A stretch of DNA of 64,000 nucleotides, from the NCBI GenBank assembly GCA_964034945.1, contig OZ035960.1:46727002-46791001 (forward strand), written 5' to 3'. Below the pieces are notes generated by a model. It was not told where the DNA came from. It made no database searches and was given only the letters and a program-made list of their open reading frames with translations. Made by a program: the position numbers and the translations under genes. The stretch is from Chrysopilus asiliformis. Its lineage: Eukaryota > Arthropoda > Insecta > Diptera > Rhagionidae. Every line of letters starts with the position of its first letter. The first letter of the stretch is position 1. Shown piece after piece: positions 41,284 through 52,941 of this stretch.

Positions 41284-41696
41284 TCCTATAACATAATACG
41301 AGGAATGTTTGCACAACGATCTCGAAAACCCGCCTAACGATTTTCACGAAACTTGGGGGCTAGAGATTTTCAGGGACAAAAAACCGATCTAGATAGGTCT
41401 CACCTCTGAGAAAATTCCCTTCGATACCCCTCGCCTGGTGTCTTCGAATTACGTGAAGATATCTTAATGAAAATTCGCAATATTGCTAGGGAGTAAGGTT
41501 TTTCGACATGTATTTTAAAAATATCACTTTTTAGATATCTATCGGCAGCGATAAATAGTAATTACAAAACAATCAAGTTCCCTGAACCTCATTCTACGAA
41601 TCATGTTGCAATTACAATCGGATTCAATTACTCAGAGACAGAGGCAGAAAAAGGATTTTGAGTTCGCCGAGCATGGCTCGGTCTTCCTGGTACTAA
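41284..41696 (+). mobile_element. Helitron-like element, family H4, copy 2
   Basis: A|TCCTATAACATAATACGAG start, hairpin CCGAGCATGGCTCGG, end CTGGTACTAA|T. Similar to 30682-31149 reversed. Confidence 0.68.
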
Positions 41697-41704
41697 TATA
41701 AATT

Positions 41705-41890
41705 ACTGGGACGAAATCAGCTATTTCCTGGTAAAAATTTACTATATTTTCAGTGAAATTTACTGTGTTTCAGTAAATGTTACCACCAGTAAGTAATTTT
41801 TACTGGGAAAACAGGAATATTTACTGTTTTCCTCAGTAAAATCCCAGTAAAATTTTGCTGCGAAATTTACTGGGAAACAGGCGCTTGTTT
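41705..41890. repeat. Reiterated TTTACTG words
   Basis: About ten copies of TTTACTG / CAGTAAA in both orientations in 190 bp, like the inside of the self-similar MITEs elsewhere in the window, but without clear ends. Confidence 0.55.
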
Positions 41891-43721
41891 TAAAGCGTAT
41901 AAAAATGCACGTTGAAGACAACCGTCTTATTGTGATATAATTTTGTAAAAGCAAGGATACGTTTTGTTATTCATGATACATGAAATTTTCGTTATCCTCA
42001 CGAACCACTTACCATTTAAGTAACATTTTAAAAACAAAAAAATGTTACCTTGACGTACTTACAGTACTTTTCTGTTTTTTTCCACCTATTTTGTTAGAAA
42101 ATTTTCATTTTTAGCAATGCTATGTAGTTGCCCTCGTCTCGTCTCTAATTCAAGACACGTTCCATAAGAAGCAACACTGCATATACATACACTATCCTCA
42201 GAAAACAATTATAGAATCGTAATCCATGCGTAACCTCCAAAAACCTTAAAAAAAAAATAAAACGCTTAAAAGTGAAAAATTACAATCGTCTTCATCAATT
42301 GTTCCATTTTGTCACGATTTGTTCTGATTTACTTTCGATTTCAATCGCTCTGCTTGTCGACATTTTTTTTTTCGTATTCAACATGCAGCCCAAAATTCAA
42401 ATGACGGCGAACGAACGTTTTTCATTAAAATAATTATGCAACACTTAATTTAAAAAAAAAAACTGAATGATATAGTTTTGTTTGATTTGAAAAAAGGCAA
42501 CATCTAAGACTTTATAGGAGCTATTGCTAAAAATCATCTGTCCAAATATTTTATTTTTCGTCTTTTTAAGCTAAAATGCGTTACTTGGCACACAATAGCA
42601 GCCTCCCATAGTGGAAAATTAATAAGCCGGTCATCAATTCGACCGATTCGAAAGAAGAAGAAGAAAAAAACACATTTTATGGTTGGTAGACTATGCCATT
42701 TGAAAGACTGTCGATCACCAAAATTTTTCTCGGCGTTCGGTGAATGAATCCCCGCTGCGGCTAAACGCAGAGCCACCAAGAGCACAATAGAAATTTCGAA
42801 TAATAAATGTTTTTAAAAAAAAATATCAAATCGTGAAATAAGCTAATGATCTAATTTCGAATGGAAACATCAAATTAGTGAACTAAATTTTCAACCGCGA
42901 AAAGAAGAAACTCAATTATTTAAAAAAAAAATCTCTACAAATCAATCGATCGAGAGCCAATTACGATCTCAGGCCTGAAATTACGATTGGGCAATTGAAA
43001 TCGATACTTGATTAAAAGGTGTGAATTTTTCGGGCCGGGAGAATGTCTTCAATTCTCACATATTTTGCGATTTTTCAATTTGGCAAATTAAGTTTGAAAT
43101 GTTAATAACATGTGACGTTGTCTGAAATTTGGGATTTTTCGGTAGATCATTAAAATGTTGAATAACGACCCCCCAGTCCAAAAGATCAAGAAAAAAAAAA
43201 TCGTAGCGCGAAAAATGAGTTTCTGAATTAATGTGTTATTGAAGTTAATTATGGGATAACGACGACTGTCAGAGAAAGAAATTGTTTTGCAATGATTAAT
43301 GGCGATCTATCAAATTTAAATTCATGAGAAATCTATTATTAATTTGACTTAGTTTTCAAGATAAGATTTATTCAAGTTAATGAAGCTATTGGTAATATTT
43401 GGGTTCGTTTTATAGACTATGACAAAAGTATTTTTTTTTTGCACTAGTCATCATAGCGGAATACAGGAGGCTTTTCCGCGTTAGAAGAGATCTTTATAAA
43501 TTCTTGGGAATTACAGAATCACCTTCACTGGCCTTGGATTTTGCCGCGATAGGGGAGAGCGGATCCGGTTGAATAAGTTTTTTTTTTACTTTCTTATACG
43601 TAATATAATAAAGAATGGTGATTACGAACAATTTCGACCTCTTAATCTTGGCTAAAAAGCATTTCCCGAGCACTCCTAAGTCGATTGGAGTTATATTAAA
43701 TACAAAAATAAAATAAAACAT
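41891..43721. other. Spacer with a D3 fragment
   Basis: 43590-43700 is a short reverse D3 piece (CTTATACGTAATATAATAAAG ... TTTCCCGAGCACTCC). The remainder is AT-rich with no supported gene. Confidence 0.35.
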
Positions 43722-44135
43722 AAGAAAAGCTACAATGGCCAAATGCCAATCGTCAAATACTCTTTTTTTTTTAAAAATTCCACTTGTGTTGGCGATGGGG
43801 GAAAAAGTGCTCCGTTTGGATTTTGATGTATGGAACGATTATGTAAAATCATATTCTTAATTTATATGGAAAATTCTACTCGTATGGGGGAGGGGGGAAG
43901 GAGTAGTTCAACTGTATGAATGAGTTATGAAAAATCCTATTCTAAACACATTTTACGTTTATAAATTTTTCCACACGACTCACCGTTTGCGAGAAAATTG
44001 CAAAACACAACACGACTCACCGTTTGCGAGAAAATTGTATGGGGAAGGGAAGAACGAATGGTTCGATTTTACCCGTTTAAGAGCCCAGTATTGCTATTTA
44101 CTAGAAATGGGATTGTACCAAATATCAAGCCTCTA

Positions 44136-44571
44136 CACGCTAAAAAATAAAGTCTAATTTTTAGACTTTTTTCCTACATATAGGTCAACACCTTTTTGAG
44201 CCTAAAAACTTAAAAGTTTGAAATTATTTTTAAATTTTAAATAGTATTATCCGGTCTAAATTTAAGGTATTAAAATTTAAATTTTAGTCTAAAATAGTTT
44301 AAAAATTAGTTCCAAATTTCTAAAAATTCTCAAATTAAAACCTTACGGTTTAAGTTTAAGATGTCTGAGTCTTATGCTACGTTTACACGAATGACAAATT
44401 TGTCATTCGTGTAAATGTAGCATTAAATTTAGACTGGAATGCTTAAAAAATATTCATAAACTTCTAAAGTTTTAAATATAGAGAAAATAGTTTAAAATTC
44501 CACTAAACTTTCAAAAGTTTAAAAAATAGAGGAGAAAAGTTAAAAAAAATTAGACTCCAGTTTTTACCGTG
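44136..44571. mobile_element. TA-flanked MITE inside D2
   Basis: Ends CACGCTAAAAAATAAAGTC and, inverted, CACGGTAAAAACTGGAGTC; TA at 44134-44135 and 44572-44573. Removal restores CTCTAGCTCAATC, the D2 phrase. The interior repeats TTTAAA and AGTTTAAAA words and contains a 51-bp hairpin at 44374-44424. Confidence 0.8.
44374..44424. repeat. 51-bp hairpin
   Basis: ATGCTACGTTTACACGAATG and its near-perfect inverse CATTCGTGTAAATGTAGCAT around ACAAATTTGT. Possibly a minimal fold-back element nested in the MITE. Confidence 0.85.
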
Positions 44572-44963
44572 TAGCTCAATCCTTTCGAAAATTATGGTGT
44601 TCATGGACACACGGATGGACATCAAAATATTTTGTGAAATCAAAATATCTTGTGATCCCAAACTCCTCATTTCTGTGACTCAGAGGTGTAACTCAATTCC
44701 GTGTCCGACGATTGGTTTGATGGGTTACAAACGACAAACGGTATACTAAATCTAATATAGCTTCTGTGTGATTTTCATCCGTTTTTATATCCTTACAGGA
44801 TCTTCAGTTATCCTTACAAGGACGGAGTAGTAAAAATATGGTATTGTTAGCTGATCTCCTTGCTCCTATCTGGGTACGTCAAAGCTAGGGGCAGTAATTC
44901 CTGAGGAAACTGCGCCACAGGCGAAGATTTTTATGCTTCGAGGTCAATTTTTATTGTGATTAA

Positions 44964-45090
44964 GTGCCGTTTGCACCAACAAAACTTAGCAACTTATGTA
45001 CAACTTAAAAAATTTAAGTCGAAGAATTTCTATGGTTTAAGTAGGCTAACCACAACTTAATTTTTTAAGAATAATACGCGCAAACGGGCC
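44964..45090. mobile_element. PIF/Harbinger-like MITE, family Q1, copy 1
   Basis: Ends GTGCCGTTTGCACC and, inverted, GGCCCGTTTGCGCG; TAA at 44961-44963 and 45091-45093. Related copies at 58823-58910 and 60028-60163. Confidence 0.68.
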
Positions 45091-45093
45091 TAA

Positions 45094-46601
45094 GTAATTA
45101 CAAATTCCGAGATAAAAGTTTAGTTTTCGGGACGCCAAAATCTGGGAGTACCATGGCCATTCTGGGACATATGGTCACCCTATCTATAGTTTGTGTTTTT
45201 TTACACATTTTCTGCAAATACGACAGCCATATTTCGAACACTTTCTCGCAGCTTAAAAAATTATCTCATTTGTAATAACCTCCAATTTTCGCCTCAAACA
45301 GCCCTCAGGGACAATCAAATTAAGATCCCACAAACAATTCATTTTACATCAATGTAATGTAATGCAAAAAACATAAACGTCTTTAAAATCGTGTATTTGC
45401 GTTTAATTGCTGTCAGCGAATATTTCCTCAGCGAAAACTAATTTTAATTAATTTTGTTGCATATTCACGTTTCATCGTCAATGGAGGGCTTTGTTCGTGC
45501 AGAAGAAATTGTTTGTTGTCGTTAGAAAAATGTTTCGCAAATAAATTTTCCGCCATATCGAATGATCTCGAACAAATAATAATAAATTTAAATTTCGACC
45601 ATATTATAAATTAACTTGAATTTGCTAGAAATTCGTGAACATTTCGTTCAAAATGGCTGATGCTATAATCCCAATATTATAGCAGGATGAGTATTGAATC
45701 AATAACAATTTGCATTTTTGCTACTAACTAAGCAATTTGATCGTTTTATAATTATTATGCAACAGTTTCATGAATCGCGATTGATCAAATTCAGATCTAT
45801 TTGATAGCAGTTGTCGCAATAAGAGAAATAATTTAAGTGTGACTCTTTTAGATTTTGACTGCTAGCACGAATATTGAAATTTTGTTTAGAAAAAATTTCG
45901 TTTTTAGAAAATTGGAGTAGCTATAGTTCAATCAAATGTCAATCTAGTTTAATAGCATCAGATTTTTTTTCGACTTCCGTGACAAATTTCTAAGAATTGT
46001 ATCCGCAAACTCAATTCTGATTATGTAACAAATTTTTTTTCAAAATTTTTTTCTCAACTTTAAGAGTTAAACTATCCGCCCCGGTCGGGGCATGGCGGAT
46101 GTTCAAACCTTAGATGGGCGCGAATTTGCTGTAATTGTGGTGGAGTATGTCTACTCGACGTACTAACAGATAGTCTTTAGGTCAAAACTGGTTTGAAATC
46201 GTAGCATTATTCGATTAGTGGTAAAATCTTATATCTGCAAAAGTTTATTCTCGTCGAGAAATAGATTTGGACTTCTCCCATTCCATACCAAATGCATAAA
46301 ATGTAATATGTTGAGTTTTGTGCAGTAACCTTTTCCATTCTGTGTGAAACTAACTAACATATACGGTATGACGGTGGGGTAATTTATTTGTTTCATTACT
46401 TTTATTCTTAAAAAAATAACTGGCATATACCAGAATTATAAATGTTTAAAATCAAAGATGAAACTGCAATTAAGTGTGAATATTGCAATTGTGTGCTATT
46501 TCTAGCCTAGTAGTTACTTTACATGTTTAGCGAATTATGATTTATTTTCGTTTTTACATTTAAACCTTCTTAAAGGCAATCGAATTGGGTTCTTTAGGAG
46601 A
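45094..46601. other. Spacer without supported gene
   Basis: AT-rich unique sequence; nothing recognised. Confidence 0.3.
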
Positions 46602-46742
46602 TATATCTGTGGTAATAAGTTAAAGTAGCTTTAGTCGGTTTTCAGGCGAAGCCAAAGTGATCTGCGTGGAAATGCAAAAACAGATCATTTTGGCTTTGCT
46701 TGAAAATCGACTTATGCTACTTTAATTTATTACCACAGATAT
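46602..46742. mobile_element. Fold-back MITE, about 62-bp arms
   Basis: TATATCTGTGGTAATAAGTT...GCCAAAGTGATCTG paired with CAGATCATTTTGGC...TTATTACCACAGATAT; loop about 15 bases. Confidence 0.8.
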
Positions 46743-46927
46743 TGTCTTTTTAAGCATAATTCACACGGTCAAGTGAATTAATTAAAATACGTTGATCGTC
46801 AATGATTCCCTAATTTTAGACATTCTGTCCACTGTGTTGATAATTGAAGATCAATCCTTTTTTGTTGCTTGATCGTGTAGATTAGCCTTTAAAGTGTGGA
46901 TTTTTTGTTATATAAAATTATTTTTTA

Positions 46928-47576
46928 CTAGCTTGCATACCCGTCGTTGCCGGGTTAAGTTTTTTCAATTTTTTTTTTTATGGCCTACGTTGGAGCTAAA
47001 CTTCAGGCCAATCGGCTCGATAGTTTCCCCGCGAAAGGGTAACATAGAGGGAAAACTAAGTTTCGAGATTACTTTACCCCCGGCCCTTACTCCCCCTACC
47101 TCTCGGGCTACTTTTTAATGGGTCTATGCTGGGGCCGGACCCCCGACGAACATCTATGCCAAATTTCAGGCCAATCGGTTCAGTAGTTTCTCCGCGAAAG
47201 AGTAACATAGCGCAAAAACTAAGTTTCGAAATCACTTTACCCTCTCCCCTTACTCCCCCACCTCTCGGGCTACTTTTTAATGGGTATGTGTTGGGGCAGG
47301 ACCCCCGACGAACATCTATGCCAAATTTCAGGCCAATCGGTTCAGTAGTTTCCCCGCGAAGGAGTAACATAGCGCAAAAACTAAGTTTCGAAATCACTTT
47401 ACCCCCTCCCCTTACTCCCTCACCCTTCGCGCTACTTTTTCGTATGCCTATGTTGGAACCAGAACTACCACAGACACTCATGCCAAATTTCAAGTCAATC
47501 GGTTCAGTCGTTTTTGGGTGAAAGAGGAACAGAGACAGACAGACAGACACCAATTCATTTTTATATATTAGTATGA
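46928..47576 (-). mobile_element. Helitron-like element H1, long copy with three inner blocks
   Basis: Minus strand: A|TCATACTAATATATAAAAATG start (47576), inner block of about 165 bp present three times, hairpin CCCGGCAACGACGGG, CTAG|T end (46928-46931). Long frames on both strands (159 and 131 codons) arise from the repeated blocks. Confidence 0.78.
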
Positions 47577-48336
47577 TTACATTGATACGTTTTTAATAAC
47601 AAAAAAGGTTTGACAGTAAATTTTGAAGATCACAGGAAAATTCCACGAAAGCCCATGTTCCTGCCTTCTGATTTTCGTGAAATATTTTTTTCTATTAGGT
47701 GTCACATTCAACTAGGGTGACTATACTTTTTTGTGTGAATCCAGGACAGATTACCGGTGAAGAGCATGTGGGGGGATGCGAAAAGTGAGGCAATGCTTCC
47801 AAAATAATACTGAACATTTTGAAAGCCCGATCAGAGGGGAGAGGGTTTTTTATTTGCTTGTGATTACATAAAAATGTTATGAGTGTTTTATTTTTTTTAT
47901 TTAATTTTTTTTATTTAAAATAAAACAAAAATTGCGCCGTAGATAAAACTTTTTAGGTTTCTAACTCACTAAGGCAGGGTTTTTCCGAAATTCCGCGCCT
48001 AAAGGGGTGGATAGGGGTTTTGGTGTTATACAATCTTAATTTTTTCCAAAAACCCTGCTCGTTAGGAGGCCGGAAAACATTTTCAGGTTCGGCAGTTTTC
48101 AGGGTCGGCATTAAAAGTCCTGTAAGGATAATGCAAATAAAGTGGAACTCCGCTTTACGGCATTAAACGGCTTTTCTTTTAGCCAATAGGATTTTTGTGG
48201 GTGCAGATTCAGAATTCGCCTTAAGTTTAGGTATAAAACAACTTTTTTTTAAATCTTAGTAAAAATTGTTTTTAAGACCAAATGGAAAATATTGAAACTA
48301 TGTCTAAACGAAGAGCAAAAATCTAGGTTTTCAATA
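47577..48336. other. Spacer with an H3 fragment
   Basis: 47985-48140 carries GGTTAGGAGGCCGG-like and CCTGTAAGGATAATGCAAAT phrases of the H2/H3 core. Nothing else recognised. Confidence 0.35.
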
Positions 48337-48679
48337 AAACATTTTTTTCTCTCTGTTTGTTTCTCTTTCACTTCAAAACGGCTGTACCGATTGACCTGAA
48401 ATTTGGCATGGATATTCGCTGTAGGCCTGATTTCAACATAGGCCAATTGGAAAGTAGCCCAACTGGCGGAGAGAGTAAGGGGAGGGGTTAAAGTGAATCC
48501 GAATCTGAATTCTGTGATTTATTGTCTTTTTGTCAATTCTTGAAAACCATTTTCCAAAGAGAAAAATCTTTAATGAAAAGCACAGACCGCCCTACTCTAG
48601 GCTATCCAACTGGATTTTGTTTTCCTAAGTTTTGTTCTACTCACATTTTTAGCCGGGCGAAGCCGGGTCCAAATTCTAG
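48337..48679 (+). mobile_element. Helitron-like element, H1-related, divergent
   Basis: Shares ACGGCTGTACCGATTGACCTG and the inner GAGTAAGGGGAGGGG with H1; the 3' hairpin AGCCGGGCGAAGCCGGGT precedes CTAG|T at 48676-48679. 5' end unclear. Confidence 0.6.
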
Positions 48680-51102
48680 TTAAAGACAAAAAAATATGTA
48701 CCTACGTTATATTGAACGCAAAATCTCGAGAACGATGGTTTTATCGAAAAGCGAACACAATTTTTTCTCGATCGCTTGTCACGCTTGATCACAAATGCTT
48801 GTTGCTAATTTTCATAAATATTGGAAGTGAAAAGTTGTTTGAGCATACATGGTTATAGTGATCTGGAACTAATATTTAAACTATTAACATTTTAGTCGTT
48901 CCACCGTTTTCATGTTAAACGATTACGAAGATTCGCATTTTATGATCTTAACATTAAGCGTAGTCAGTACGTTGGTGTATCATAAAATTAAACTCATCGT
49001 GTAATAATTAAACATGTTAAAAGTTGTGCAAACGGATGTCATCCAATCTCGTTAATATTACATTAAATTAGCAGTTATGGTAACAAAGAAGAGATTTGAT
49101 ACTCGCATTTAAGTAAAAGTTGTTAATTACTTGGAAAAATAAAAGTTTATGTCTTGATGCAATTACCATTCACCATATCGAGTGATTAAATGATTTTATT
49201 GACTTTTTTGTTCTCAGTTTTATTTTTATCATTGCTCGACATTTTATAAGTTTTGAGAAAAGCAACTTTGTTTGAAGATGTGCACGCTAAAGAGTAGTTT
49301 TACGTTGGATGACATAAGCATTGGGGTGCTGATGATCGTTTCAATGTCGTCCTTAGTCAATTGGACAAATAACGTTGTGATGTCAGCAAAAACTTTTGTT
49401 ATTTTAACAAAAGTCGTTGTTATTTCAGCAAAAACGTCTGTTATTTTCACAAAAGTCGTTGTTGTCTCCACAAAACAATAATTGGTTCTTTTTCTTGCAC
49501 TTACTACTTTACATTGGTTATTTTTGAAGACATTAAAAAGAAATACTTGCAAATTTTTAAAGTCTGGTGTTTTAAGAAAAGATTGTTTTTAGTAAAACGC
49601 TAGGAAGCGACAATGTGTTTCCTACTGTGCCAATTTCCTAGTGAAAGAAAGTGTGCCACTCGTTAAATGATGTTATCTTGCACAGAACATTTAAATAAGT
49701 TTACGGTAAAAAACGCTGAATCTGACTGACTGACTCATCAATGCCCAGCCCAAACGCTTGAAGCTAGAAGCCTGAAATTTTCACAGCATGTTCCTTCCAT
49801 GACGTAGACGCTCACTAACTTATTGAGATGTTGTGTGTAATCTTACACACAATATCTAAAAAAGTTCATAAAAAAAAATAATTTTAAAAGGCAAATCTTT
49901 TTACATCAATGAAAACATTAATCAGACAGCCATCGTGTAAAAATTGAGAAAATTGCTCAAGATTTCTTTATCTAAAGTATAAAATTTCTCAATTAAATCT
50001 TTACAAAAATGCGTTGATATAAATTTCAAGTCATCCCAACATTTATTATCAATTATACTCGTATTTTGTTAAAACAGTCGGAAAAAATTCCCACGACTTT
50101 TACAATTAAAGGTGTGAGAGTTGAACTTTTTCTTGATGAATTCATTTTCATTCAATTTAAAGAAAACTGAACCCTAAAGAATGACAAAATTCCGAGCAGA
50201 AACATTTCTCTAGTAGGCATAAATCATAAAAAAAGCGTCCCATTGGGGTATGAACAGCATTCAAGGAAATTCCAAGACAAAAGAGTCATTTTAAGAGTTT
50301 TCCAGTCAAGCAGCTAATTGGACAACAAACGGCAAAATTTCCCCTTGTCAAAAAAATATACAGATATCAGAAAAAGTGGTCGCAACAAAATTATTAAAAG
50401 AAACAATGACAGCCTCAGTAGCAGACCGACAACCGACGTGGAAAAAAAACACCTCCACCCGGGAAGATGTTAAAATTTTCGCACGTTTTTCTAATAATAA
50501 CCGATTTCTTACGCTCAATAACGTTACAAATAATCCACAGCGAAAAAATTTAAGTTGTCTAATTTTTAATGTTCAGATAATGACGAAATATCGCCAACAT
50601 AACGCGTAACCAGTAAAACAGTAAAAATGACTGAATGAAAATAAGTTTATCAACAGGTATAGTATAACAAGCGGATCCCTGTTGATAGTTTCATAACCTC
50701 ACTTATTACTTGTAGACTGAATGAACGCCATTATGCGGATAAAATAATCGATGTTTTGTTCCGAAATTTTGGCTACAATTTTTACAATCTTCAATTCACA
50801 AGATGACCACAGGAATTTTATCTGGAGGTTTTATTTGTTATTCAATGTTTGTTGCCTTCACCATTGTTTGATATCGATAAATTTCTTAAGTTTTTTTTTT
50901 AAATATAGGGAAATTTTTTTAATTTTTTTATTCACGGACTGTCAGAAAAGTTAATTCTTAATTGTCCCTTTCTCTAATAAAATGTCGTGTCTTGAATAAT
51001 TTTTTGAGAAAATTGCAAAAAAATTTGTTGAACAAATTGAAGAAAAGATTTGATTTGACCTAAAATTAAGTAAAATTCTCGAATGATGCTCAAAGGATGA
51101 TA
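48680..51102. other. Spacer with a short 42-bp tandem repeat
   Basis: 49370-49485 has about 2.5 copies of a 42-bp unit (ACAAAAGTCGTTGTTATTTC...), itself made of two similar 21-bp halves. The rest is AT-rich with no supported gene. Confidence 0.4.
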
Positions 51103-51110
51103 GGGTAGAG

Positions 51111-51343
51111 CAGGCTTGTCCAACCCGCGGCCCAGGACGTGTTTGAATGTGGCCTAAGAAAAACTTAAATATTTATAAACTTTATGAATTAATGAAGTTT
51201 AAATTACTTAAAATTTTTAATTAAGTATGTATATATTCTACGTTTTTTACTAATCTTTAGGGTTAGTATATTTTATTTGTAGCCCAATATAACTCGTCTT
51301 CTCCCAATGTGGCCCAGGAAAGCTAAAAGATTGGACACCCCTG
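51111..51343. mobile_element. hAT-like MITE with 8-bp target duplication
   Basis: Ends CAGGCTTGTCCAACC and, inverted, CAGGGGTGTCCAATC; flanked by GGGTAGAG at 51103-51110 and 51344-51351. Subterminal GCGGCCCAGGA and CCTGGGCCACATTGG are typical of hAT elements. Confidence 0.85.
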
Positions 51344-51399
51344 GGGTAGAGGGTTACATAAATATAACAAAACAAGTTCTAAAATAATTCTAAAACTTT

Positions 51400-51880
51400 A
51401 ATGAATCAAAACCAAATTTTTCAAAGGTTTTGGAAAATCATATTTTAAACACATTTGGCCTTAATAAATTTTTCGATACGACGCACAGTTTTCGAGGGGG
51501 GGGGGGGGGGGGGGAGTGGTCCGATTGGATTTTGATGTATGGATGAGTTTTGTAAAATCCTATTTTAAACACATTTTACCTTTATAAATTTTTCAATATG
51601 ATTCACCGTTTTCGAGAAAATTGCAAAAACTGTTTCATTATAGGGGAGGAGGGAAGGAATGGTCCAATTTTGCCAGTCCATGAACTTAGCCTAGCCATTT
51701 ACGATAAACGTAACTATACAAAATTTCAAATCTGTAATTCAATCTTTTCGAAAGTTATGGTGTTCACAGACGGACAGACAGGCGGAAATCATAAGATTTG
51801 GTATGCCGCTTGTGTGAATGCGTCACAAACGGCATACCAAATCTAATATACTCCTATATGATATATCATATAAAGCCATG
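51400..51880 (+). mobile_element. D2 element with a G19 run
   Basis: D2 body (CACATTTTACCTTTATAAATT, TTTCGAGAAAATTGCAAAAAC) and tail. A 19-base G homopolymer is at 51496-51514. The tail has an inverted pair GATTTGGTATGCCG / CGGCATACCAAATC around 51797-51842. Confidence 0.6.
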
Positions 51881-52941
51881 AAACTGCTAAAATTTTATTC
51901 GTCGGGTTTGAGTGTAAATTGTGGAGAAACGTAGATTTTGTATAAGAAAGTCATGTGCTGTTCACATCAGATATTTTTTTTATCTGTGTTTTACGTGTTT
52001 AGGGACAGCTAACTATTAAATATCAATATGTTTCAGAATTTCAAATACACCAGTTGTGAAAGAATGGTTCCCACTTACATTTTTACATTTTTCAAAACTA
52101 CCAGAAAATAAGTAACAAAATTTTTAAAAATGCGGAATTAACCTCGATATCCCACAATAGATAAAACATGCGGTGAGCGAGTATACTAGAATGGATATTT
52201 CCTATTATTTGCATATTCTTAAGATTGTATTTAAAGATTAATGATTTCATGTAATTAAAGCTATACATATTTAAGCACATCATTTGTGTAAACAGACTTA
52301 TAACAACGATGCTCATCTTGTTACGTTATTTATAAGACTATTGGGCTGCAGTGATCGGTGATCATTTTCCAAAGTAACCAACAGGTCGACCTAGAAAACA
52401 AGGAAAATGAGTGGAAACTGTGGGATGATACTGTTGTAATTGAACATAAGGAAAAATCGCGTGCCATTTGATGTTACCATTGTTTTACAAAGTTAATGTG
52501 TGCATATAAAGCTAAAGTTAGAAATTAACTACTTTGACCATCGTATTTAGAATTAAGAACATAAATTGTTGGAATGACGTTAGAAAGTAACTTGGATGGG
52601 ATGCGATTAACTCTAGGAATTTTTCGATGTTGTACGAATGAATGGAGAAGTGACAGAGTTAACTCCATAGTTGTGCATTAATTATGTGTTAAGATGTTGT
52701 TTAAATTGGACGACAGTATAACATCAGAATACAATAGATGTTTGTGAAGCGTATACTTAAATGGTGAATAGTGCACTGAATTTAAATATTTTTGATTTAA
52801 AAATTATGTAAATTGTCGAATAACTAAGTCAAGAGTGTTTGTTTACTAATAGTAGGATAGTGTTCTAAATTCAGTTAAGAGACTTTCATTTTATCACACC
52901 CGGCGCGGCATGCGTTTAAATTGTTGGAAAGAAAATAATTT
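51881..52941. other. AT-rich spacer
   Basis: A D3-like scrap lies at about 51930-51990 (reverse). No gene supported. Confidence 0.3.

Larger units (their letters stand above)
43722..44770 (+). mobile_element. D2 element interrupted by a TA-flanked MITE
   Basis: D2 start (AACATAAGAAAAGCTACAATG), body with GTATGGGGGAGG, then the MITE at 44136-44571, then the D2 rest (TAGCTCAATCCTTTCG ... GGTATACTAAATCTAATATAG). Confidence 0.65.

Noticed and set aside
47074..47553. 159- and 131-codon frames on opposite strands
   Set aside because: They are repeated inner blocks of a Helitron-like element, share sequence with non-coding copies elsewhere and contain no domain.
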